Shown here in pieces: positions 55,522-64,000 of a stretch of 64,000 nt of DNA. Numbering within the stretch: the stretch's first letter is position 1; every line of letters starts with the position of its first letter. The translations under genes and the position numbers were made by a program. Source of the stretch: JADLDB01 sp040755835 (lineage in GTDB: Bacteria > Myxococcota > Myxococcia > Myxococcales > Myxococcaceae). The stretch covers positions 1 through 64,000 of the forward strand of contig JBFMAB010000079.1 in NCBI GenBank assembly GCA_040755835.1, read 5' to 3'. The notes under the pieces were generated by a model that did not search any database, was not told the DNA's origin, and saw only the letters and a program-made list of their open reading frames with translations.

Positions 55522-56840
55522 GCGGTCCTCTTCGCCGGCAGGAGGTCCAGGAGCTCCTGGTACACGCTGCGGAAGTCGCCGCGCGCGCCCAGGTTCTCGA
55601 GGTTCTGCGTCATGCCGCCGACCGCCCGGTAGAACTGCACCGACTCCTTCGGCGGGCGGATGCTGCCGAGCCGCGTCGCGTTCTTGAGGAAGTAGTTGCG
55701 CAGATCGCGGCTGATGCCGGCGGTCTTGAAGTCGAGATCGCTCGAGCGCGGCGGCCGCGTGGCGATCTCCACGACCGTCGCCACGAAGTCGCGCGCGCCC
55801 TCGGGGTCGTCGAAGGTGAAGCCGCACTCGATGGACAGCTGGATGCAGTCCCACGGCTCGCCGCGCATGGTGTGCTGGAAGAGCCGCCGGTTCACGTCGA
55901 CCCACGCGGGCGACAGCTTCTTGATCGCGCCGAAGTCCAGCACCCCGATGGTGCCGTCCGCGAGGAGGATGAAGTTCCCCGGGTGCGGATCGGAGTGGAT
56001 GAGCCCGTGCTGGAGGAACGGCGCCCAGATCGCGCGGATGAGGAGCCGCGACACGCGAAAGCGCTCCTCGTTGGTGAGCTGCGCCGAGTGGTGCAGCAGG
56101 TCCTTCAGCGTCGGGCCGTGCAGGAGCTCCAGCGTCAGCACCTTCTCGCTGGTCAGCTCGTCGAACACCCGCGGCACCCGGATGTCGGGGGCGCCGGCGG
56201 CCGCCTCGGCGAACTGGTGCGCGCGGGCGGCCTCCTGCCGGTAGTCGAGCTCGTCCATCATCGACTCGCGCAGCTCGGAGAAGTACGCCTTCCCCTGCGT
56301 CATGCGCGTGGCGGTGGCCAGCACGCCCACCATGGTGCCGAGGTTGTCGAGGTCGGCCATCAGCGCGCGGCCGATGTCGGGGTACTGCACCTTCACCGCG
56401 ACCGCCGTGCCGTCCTTCGTCACCGCCCGGTGCACCTGCCCCAGGCTGGCCGACGCGAGCGGCGTCTCTTCGAACTCGGCGTACGCCTCTTCCGGCGGGC
56501 GGCCGAGCTGCGCGGTCAGCACCTCGTACACCTTCGGCCACGGCATCGGCGGCGCCTGGTTCTGCAGCCGCGCCACCACCGCGCGCACCTCGGGCGAGAG
56601 GAGCTCGGGGTCCATCGACACCTGCTGGCCGATCTTCATCGCCAGCCCCTTCAAGTCGCCCAGCGTCGCCACCAGCTTCTCGGCCGCCCCCGCGCCGAGG
56701 ATGGACTCGGTGCTCTCCTTGTTGGCGATGCGCTTCACCCCGCGCGAGACGACGTCCGTCGACAGCTTCGCCGACATCTTCGCCAGCTTGGCGAGGCGGG
56801 CGAGGCGCCCGGTGGACAGCTTGTGTTCGTCGTCGGCCAT
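55518..56840 (-). CDS. ABC1/AarF/UbiB-family atypical kinase
   Basis: This 440-residue protein has family marks: a KxGQ motif (LAMKIGQQVSMDPELL), the Ala-rich nucleotide loop (PLASASLGQVH), VAVKVQYPDIG, HSDPHPGNF and DFGAI. ABC1 proteins are ATP-binding atypical kinases linked to coenzyme Q and lipid metabolism. It overlaps the zinc-finger protein gene and lies 23 bases downstream of the dual-receiver gene on the same strand. The substrate is unclear; no ubi genes are nearby. Confidence 0.92.
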   Translation of the reverse strand: MADDEHKLSTGRLARLAKLAKMSAKLSTDVVSRGVKRIANKESTESILGAGAAEKLVATLGDLKGLAMKIGQQVSMDPELLSPEVRAVVARLQNQAPPMPWPKVYEVLTAQLGRPPEEAYAEFEETPLASASLGQVHRAVTKDGTAVAVKVQYPDIGRALMADLDNLGTMVGVLATATRMTQGKAYFSELRESMMDELDYRQEAARAHQFAEAAAGAPDIRVPRVFDELTSEKVLTLELLHGPTLKDLLHHSAQLTNEERFRVSRLLIRAIWAPFLQHGLIHSDPHPGNFILLADGTIGVLDFGAIKKLSPAWVDVNRRLFQHTMRGEPWDCIQLSIECGFTFDDPEGARDFVATVVEIATRPPRSSDLDFKTAGISRDLRNYFLKNATRLGSIRPPKESVQFYRAVGGMTQNLENLGARGDFRSVYQELLDLLPAKRTA

Positions 56841-56863
56841 GAGCAGCGGCGCGCTCGTCCTTA

Positions 56864-58708
56864 TCAGCTTTGCAGCGAAACCACGCCGCGGCTCAACAGG
56901 TCCTTCACCACCGCGGCCACCTCCATCGGCGTCACCTGCAGGCGGGTAATCACCTCGGCGGGGGTTTGCTTGAGCTCGCAGAGGAGCCGGACGATCGGCA
57001 GCCACGCCGGGGGGCCCACGCTGACGTACAGCCGGTAGAGGTCGTCGTGCACCACGAGGCTCTTCGCCTTCGCCAGCTCGCCTTCGCGCGCCTTCTGCTG
57101 CTCGTCGTTGAGCCACGGCACCAGCCGATCCAGCGTCGCCTCGGTCGACTGGCGCAGGAACTGCTCTTCGCTCTGCGCGCCGGCGCGCGCGAGCGTGCCT
57201 TCGGCCTTCTTCGACAACAGGAAACCCGCGAGCGCCCGGTCGCCCGACAGCGTGCTGGCGCCGATGCGCGCGGACGCCTGCGCGAGCCGCCCCTGGTCGA
57301 ACCACAGCCGCCACGTCGCCCACGCGTCGCGCGCGTCGAGCTGCCCGGTGAAGCCGGCGCGGGACAGCGCGCGCAGCACCCACTGCGGTCCCAGCGCGCC
57401 CAGGTCGAAGGCCAGCCCGCCGTCCGCGCCGATGAGGCGGCTGAACCGGCGGCGCGGCTCCATGAGCTCCTTCACCTGCAGGTCGAGCGCCGACAGCCGC
57501 AGCGACTTGGGGAAGTACGCCTGCGCGCCCGCCTGCAGCAGGCGCAGCGCCTCGCGGTAGTTGTCCTGCGCCGAAAAGAGCGCGACGGGCACCTCGCGGG
57601 TGCGCACGTCCTCGCGGATCAGCCGCAAGAGCCCCCAGCCGTCCAGCCGCGGCATGTTGAGGTCGGCGATGACCACCTCGAAGGACCGGGCGATCAGCTT
57701 CTGCATCGCCTCCACGCCGTCGGCCGCGGTGTCCACCGGGTGGCCCTTCTTCGAGAAGTACGACGCCAGCATCTGCACCACCGCCGCCTCGTCGTCGACG
57801 AAGAGGAGCGGCGTCGTGGCGGCGAGCGGGTCGACGGGCGCGAGGCCCTGCTGGGAGGTCGAGGTGGATGCGGCGGTGGCCGCAGGCGGGGCGAACGGCC
57901 CCGTCGCGCGCGCGGGCGCCGGCGGGGTGGTGAGCGGCGGCACCGGCTGGGGCGGCGGCGTCGGCGCCAGCGGGACGCCTTCGACGGTGGGCTCGTCGAA
58001 CGGCGTGGGCGTCGACGTCGGCCTGCTGCCGTGCATCGTCACGAGGAACGGCTCGTCGCCGTCCTGCGGGCCCATGTCCACCACGCCCGCGGTGCCCTCG
58101 GCGCCCTCGGTGAAGATCCACGGGGCCTGCAGCCTGGTCATCGCGGCCAGCGCCGGCTGGTCGACATACTGCCCGAACCGCGCGCTCTTCAGCACGCCGC
58201 GCACGAAGTAGGCGCGCCCTTCACCGGCGTTGCCGACCTCCACGCCGCCGGTGCGGCGCGTGCGCATGACGTGGTGCACGAAGGCGCCCAGCTCGTTGGG
58301 CCCGCCTCGCCCGCGCAGCTGCCCCGGGCGCTCGGGAAGCTCGCCCAGGAGCACCCGCATGCGGCCGATGTGGAGCCGCGGGCTGAACGGCTCCTGCAGC
58401 ATCTCCACGACGCCGGTGCGCAACGTCTTGACGAAGATGTCCTCGCTCGTGTCGCGGCAGAGCAGGACGATCGGCAAGAGGGCCTGCCCGGCGCTCTCGA
58501 GGCGCGCGAGCAGCGTGGACAGCTGCGGCGAGCCGAGCTCGGCGTGCACCAGCACGAGCTGCGGCGGCAGCTCCTTGATGGTCGCGGCCACCTCCGACGG
58601 GCTGAAGCTGCACAGGGCCACCTCGAACCCCGAGCCGTTCAGCGCAAGGCCCATCTTCTGAGCCAGCGAGGTGTCTGCATCGACGACGAGGATCCGGGGC
58701 GCAGCCAT
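56864..58708 (-). CDS. Response-regulator protein with two receiver domains and a DUF4388 domain
   Basis: This 614-residue protein begins with a receiver-like domain (RILVVDADTSLAQKMGLAL) whose phospho-acceptor position is not Asp (LVHAELG), so it is probably degenerate. Residues 130-225 look like a DUF4388/PATAN-like domain (GVLKSARFGQYVDQPALAAM). After a Pro-Thr-rich linker, an intact receiver follows (LLFVDDEAAVVQML, VIADLNMPRLDGWGLL, FPKS), then a second DUF4388-like region to the end. No DNA-binding output domain is seen, so it likely works by protein contacts. The two downstream genes encode an ABC1 kinase and a zinc-finger membrane protein. Confidence 0.85.
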   Translation of the reverse strand: MAAPRILVVDADTSLAQKMGLALNGSGFEVALCSFSPSEVAATIKELPPQLVLVHAELGSPQLSTLLARLESAGQALLPIVLLCRDTSEDIFVKTLRTGVVEMLQEPFSPRLHIGRMRVLLGELPERPGQLRGRGGPNELGAFVHHVMRTRRTGGVEVGNAGEGRAYFVRGVLKSARFGQYVDQPALAAMTRLQAPWIFTEGAEGTAGVVDMGPQDGDEPFLVTMHGSRPTSTPTPFDEPTVEGVPLAPTPPPQPVPPLTTPPAPARATGPFAPPAATAASTSTSQQGLAPVDPLAATTPLLFVDDEAAVVQMLASYFSKKGHPVDTAADGVEAMQKLIARSFEVVIADLNMPRLDGWGLLRLIREDVRTREVPVALFSAQDNYREALRLLQAGAQAYFPKSLRLSALDLQVKELMEPRRRFSRLIGADGGLAFDLGALGPQWVLRALSRAGFTGQLDARDAWATWRLWFDQGRLAQASARIGASTLSGDRALAGFLLSKKAEGTLARAGAQSEEQFLRQSTEATLDRLVPWLNDEQQKAREGELAKAKSLVVHDDLYRLYVSVGPPAWLPIVRLLCELKQTPAEVITRLQVTPMEVAAVVKDLLSRGVVSLQS

Positions 58709-58869
58709 TGAACGATTCCGTCGACAACGGTACTCCCCGGCGGTGGTGCCTGCCACAGGGCCGTCGAGGGGGCGGGTGGGCCAAAAATGCGGGCGCCGGT
58801 GGTTGCAGGCCCGGCGGGGTGTGCTATGCGCGCCGCCGCGTCACACCACCCTCCAAGGAATCAAAACCG

Positions 58870-61398
<2,529 letters not shown>

Positions 61399-61421
61399 CG
61401 TCGCACCACCTGATGCAGGTG

Positions 61422-61451
61422 ACGGCCGCTCCGGGCAACCGGGGCGGCCGT
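61422..61451 (+). terminator. Hairpin downstream of hppA
   Basis: ACGGCCGCTCCGGG and CCGGGGCGGCCGT form a near-perfect stem around a short CAA loop, starting 24 bases after the hppA stop. No long U-run follows (CGTCGTTC), so efficiency is uncertain. Confidence 0.55.
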
Positions 61452-61544
61452 CGTCGTTCAGGGGTCAAGGTGCGCCGTCGCCAGGCGCGTCGGCCCTGTC
61501 TTCTCCGGCTTCCCAGCCGGCTCGGGATCGTCCCACTCCCCCCG

Positions 61545-61567
61545 CCCTCTCCCCGCCGGGGAGAGGG
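61545..61567. repeat. REP-like GC palindrome, copy 3
   Basis: CCCTCTCCCC-GCC-GGGGAGAGGG is a perfect inverted repeat with 10-base arms. It shares its core with the elements at 26948 and 30263 and lies between the hppA terminator hairpin and a convergent gene. It may act as a bidirectional terminator. Confidence 0.75.
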
Positions 61568-61730
61568 GGCTGCCGCTGCGCTCGGCTGAGATCGACCGCC
61601 CAGCCGTCCGTCGACGGCGGTCAGCGGTGTATCCTCGACCGTACCGATGGCTCCACCACACCGGCGCGCCGTGGAGTTCGAACGCCCCGCGTCACCTCGG
61701 CCGGCTCATCCAGTCGTGCCGGCTTCGACC

Positions 61731-63026
61731 TCACCGGCCAGCGTCCGCGCAGCCGTCGGGCTGCCCAGAGAGCGCCTCGAGGAGCCGCTTCTCCACCGCG
61801 TCCAGCGAGCTCCGCTTCGCGTCGAGGCCCGACACGCCCGGCTTTTTGCCCACCACCAACTGCCGTGCCAGCCGCGCCGGCGCACACCCCTCGAGGAAAG
61901 CCGCCTCCGCGATGCGCCACAGCGCGGCCGCGTGGTTCTCCCCTGCCGACGCCGAGTCCGGCCACGTCAGCGTGCCCGCGTCGCGCAAGCCCTCTGCGCC
62001 CTGCCAGGACCAGGCCAGAGTCGTCTGCGCGCTCGAGCCCCAGAAGCTGCCCAGCCCGATGCCGTGCACCGCGTCGTCGTCCGGCCACGCCGGCTCCAGG
62101 CCCGCCGGCCGCCGGACGAACCACGCCCACGGCTGCACGTGGTCCGACACGTGCGCCGCCAGCAGCGTCATCCACGCCGCCTCCCGCAGCGCCTCGAGCG
62201 GCAGCCGACCGACGCGCACCGTCAGGCCCCGCTGCGCGTCCGTCGCGTCGTGGTCCACGCGGCCACCCTGCTGCAACACCAACCCCGAGCAGCTCTGCGC
62301 CACCCACGCCGCGCCGGTCGACAAGTCGTACGCCCGCACCTCGTCGCAGAACTGGTAGTGGCCCCGACGCCCCCGCAGCACCAGCCAGCCGTCCTTCGGC
62401 GCCTGGTAGCGCCCCAGCGGCAAGGCCGCGCCCTGGGGCCGCTTGCGCTCGAGGCACTCGCGCCACGCCCGGTACGCGTTCGGCTTCGTCGCCTTCTTCG
62501 CCTCGGCCGCGCACGCCACCTCGGTCGCCTTGCGTTCGCTGTCGTCGTGCCGGTCTTCGCGCGGCTCGAGCGCCTCCGCCGCCCGCAACACCCAGCCCGC
62601 CGTCTCGCGCGCGCAGGTGTCCGGCGCGCCCTTCGGGCAGGCGAGCCGCTCGAGGCCCGCGGCCTTGCCCGGCTCCGGCCGCTTCGGCGCGTCCGGCGGC
62701 ACCACGGTGAACGCCTCGTTCCCGAAATTCGACAGCCCCGACGCCAGCCAGTCGCGCCCGCCGCGCGCCCACCACGCCTGGAAGGCCTCGACGTCGTCGT
62801 CGGGGGGCTCGCGGAACGTCTCGTGCAACGGGAGCGCGAAGCACGTGTGCGCCTTCACCGCGCCCCACGCCACCTTCAGCCTCTCGGCGTCGCCCGCCTC
62901 GAGCGCCGCGCCCAGCGTCTCGAGGAGCCCCTGCGCCTCGGTGTCAACCGCGCCGGGCTTGCACCGTCCCACCATCGCCGGCGCCGGGGCCGCCGACAGC
63001 AACCACGCCACGAAGAAGAGGCCCAT
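61731..63026 (-). CDS. Secreted protein of unknown function
   Basis: The 431-residue reading from ATG 63026 begins with a signal peptide (MGLFFVAWLLSAAPAPAMVG). The mature protein is rich in Trp and Cys (WVAQSCSGL, WMTLLAAHV, WFVRRPAG) and shows no known domain. A helical segment (LLETLGAALEAGDAERLKVA) lies near its start. It is divergent from the ribonuclease Z gene. Between its end and the palindrome at 61545 nothing else is seen. Confidence 0.8.
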   Translation of the reverse strand: MGLFFVAWLLSAAPAPAMVGRCKPGAVDTEAQGLLETLGAALEAGDAERLKVAWGAVKAHTCFALPLHETFREPPDDDVEAFQAWWARGGRDWLASGLSNFGNEAFTVVPPDAPKRPEPGKAAGLERLACPKGAPDTCARETAGWVLRAAEALEPREDRHDDSERKATEVACAAEAKKATKPNAYRAWRECLERKRPQGAALPLGRYQAPKDGWLVLRGRRGHYQFCDEVRAYDLSTGAAWVAQSCSGLVLQQGGRVDHDATDAQRGLTVRVGRLPLEALREAAWMTLLAAHVSDHVQPWAWFVRRPAGLEPAWPDDDAVHGIGLGSFWGSSAQTTLAWSWQGAEGLRDAGTLTWPDSASAGENHAAALWRIAEAAFLEGCAPARLARQLVVGKKPGVSGLDAKRSSLDAVEKRLLEALSGQPDGCADAGR

Positions 63027-63107
63027 GGGCGTCCCGACACCACCGCGCGGCCCCGGGTTCTTGAAGGCCCCACCCCCGCGCCGAAGTCTGGTAGGTGCGT
63101 CGCCGCC

Positions 63108-64000
63108 GTGAGCTCCAGCGGAATGTCCATTCTGCGCCTGACGTTTCTGGGCACGTCGGCCGCGATGCCGACGCTGCATCGGAACGTGTCCGGCCTCGCC
63201 GTGAAGGCGGACACGGACCTGCTGCTCTTCGACTGCGGCGAAGGCAGCCAGCGCCAGATGATCCGCTTCGGCACCGGCTTCGCCGTCGACGCCGTCTTCT
63301 TCACGCACTTCCACGCCGACCACTACCTGGGGATCATCGGCTTCTTGCGGACGCTCGGCATGGGCGGGCGGACGGAGAAGCTGGTGCTGTACGGGCCTCC
63401 GTCGGCGAAGCGCGTGTTGGACACCGCGATTCACCTCGGCGTCGAGCGCCTCGCCTTCCCCGTGGAGATCGCCGAGCTCCGCGACGGCGACGCGCTGGAC
63501 CGCGGCTCGTACACCGTGCGCGCCGTGAAGGTGGACCACCGCGTCAACGCGCTCGGCTACATCATCGAAGAGCGCACCCGCCCCGGCCGTTTCGACCCCG
63601 ACGCCGCGCGCGCCCTCGGCGTCCCGTCGGGCCCCGACTTCGGGAAGCTGCAGAGAGGCCAGAGCATCACCCTGGCCGACGGGCGCGAGGTGAGGCCCGA
63701 GCAGGTCATGGGCGGCTCCCGCCCCGGCCGCAAGGTGGTGCTGTCCGGCGACACCCGCCCGTGCCCGTCCGTCGTCGCCGCCGCGAAGGACGCCGACGTG
63801 CTGGTGCACGAAGCGACGTTCTCCGACGACGAGCAGTCCCGCGCGCTGGAGACGCGGCACTCCACCGCGCGCGAAGCCGGCAGGGTGGCGCGGGAAGCCG
63901 GCGCGCGCCGGCTGCTCCTCACGCACCTCTCGTCGCGCCACGACGTCGACCCGCGCCCGCTCCTCGAGCAGGCGAAGCAGGAGTTTCAGGGTCCCGTCGA
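63108..64000 (+). CDS. rnz: Ribonuclease Z (MBL-fold tRNA 3' endonuclease), truncated by the window end
   Basis: The frame from GTG 63108 (ATG 63123 is also possible) gives MSILRLTFLGTSAAMPTLHR, the metallo-beta-lactamase core motif FFTHFHADHYLGI, then LSGDTRPC and LLLTHLSSRH. This is the RNase Z/ElaC pattern that trims tRNA 3' ends with zinc ions. About 293 residues are visible before the sequence ends; complete proteins are about 300-330 residues. Nothing odd is seen. Confidence 0.93.
   Translation, partial: MSSSGMSILRLTFLGTSAAMPTLHRNVSGLAVKADTDLLLFDCGEGSQRQMIRFGTGFAVDAVFFTHFHADHYLGIIGFLRTLGMGGRTEKLVLYGPPSAKRVLDTAIHLGVERLAFPVEIAELRDGDALDRGSYTVRAVKVDHRVNALGYIIEERTRPGRFDPDAARALGVPSGPDFGKLQRGQSITLADGREVRPEQVMGGSRPGRKVVLSGDTRPCPSVVAAAKDADVLVHEATFSDDEQSRALETRHSTAREAGRVAREAGARRLLLTHLSSRHDVDPRPLLEQAKQEFQGPV

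Overview
The window is very GC-rich DNA from the chromosome of a myxobacterium (Myxococcota) or a close relative. The evidence is: near-universal G/C third codon positions, a secreted protein with a MYXO-CTERM-type C-terminus, two Hanks-type Ser/Thr kinases (one with an AgmX/PglI-type periplasmic domain), a DUF4388-type regulator with two receiver domains, a Wzm/Wzt O-antigen exporter and many lipoproteins. The species cannot be named from the sequence. No rRNA, tRNA or CRISPR array was seen.

Layout. 1-5.7 kb is accessory: an IS21-like end cuts off an AAA regulator. It is followed by a LysR regulator divergent from an NmrA-type reductase and a methyltransferase, then an ArsR-SRPBCC-VOC-DUF1801 operon whose last gene is frameshifted and runs into a foreign fragment. 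5.9-13.6 kb (minus strand) is a surface-polysaccharide locus: Gfo/Idh oxidoreductase, DegT aminotransferase, Wzm, Wzt, a decayed TlpA-like lipoprotein, a secreted protein and a glycosyltransferase. 14-19.4 kb is a tight three-gene operon: an outer-membrane-like protein with carboxypeptidase-regulatory domains, a FecR lipoprotein, and a kinase with a pseudokinase remnant and a periplasmic AgmX/PglI-like domain. A large FG-GAP MYXO-CTERM protein converges on it.

22.8-31.4 kb is housekeeping: an RlmM-like rRNA methyltransferase, secA, a frameshifted lipoprotein, and the repair pair mrfA-mrfB. 31.4-32.2 kb is a scar of two gene remnants. 32.2-45.1 kb holds a cytochrome-motif lipoprotein, phhA, two GT4 loci (one a twin fusion), a PilZ protein, a TPR membrane protein, a kinase-WD40 protein and a VWA protein. 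45.3-47.9 kb holds a MATE transporter, a PIN toxin-antitoxin pair and a DUF985 cupin.

48.6-53.7 kb (minus strand) looks like deoxynucleoside salvage: deoC, a TraR/DksA zinc-finger protein, a PGM2-like phosphosugar mutase, a barrel protein, a methyltransferase and an HD phosphohydrolase. A VapBC pair follows. 54.7-58.7 kb is a regulator-ABC1 kinase-zinc-finger membrane protein set. The window ends with a membrane pyrophosphatase (hppA), a secreted protein and the start of ribonuclease Z.

Three copies of a REP-like GC palindrome are scattered here. One sits in frame inside mrfB and another supplies a gene's ribosome-binding site. One-base frameshifts cluster in a few small accessory genes while all long conserved genes are intact. 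This pattern favours real decay over random sequence error.
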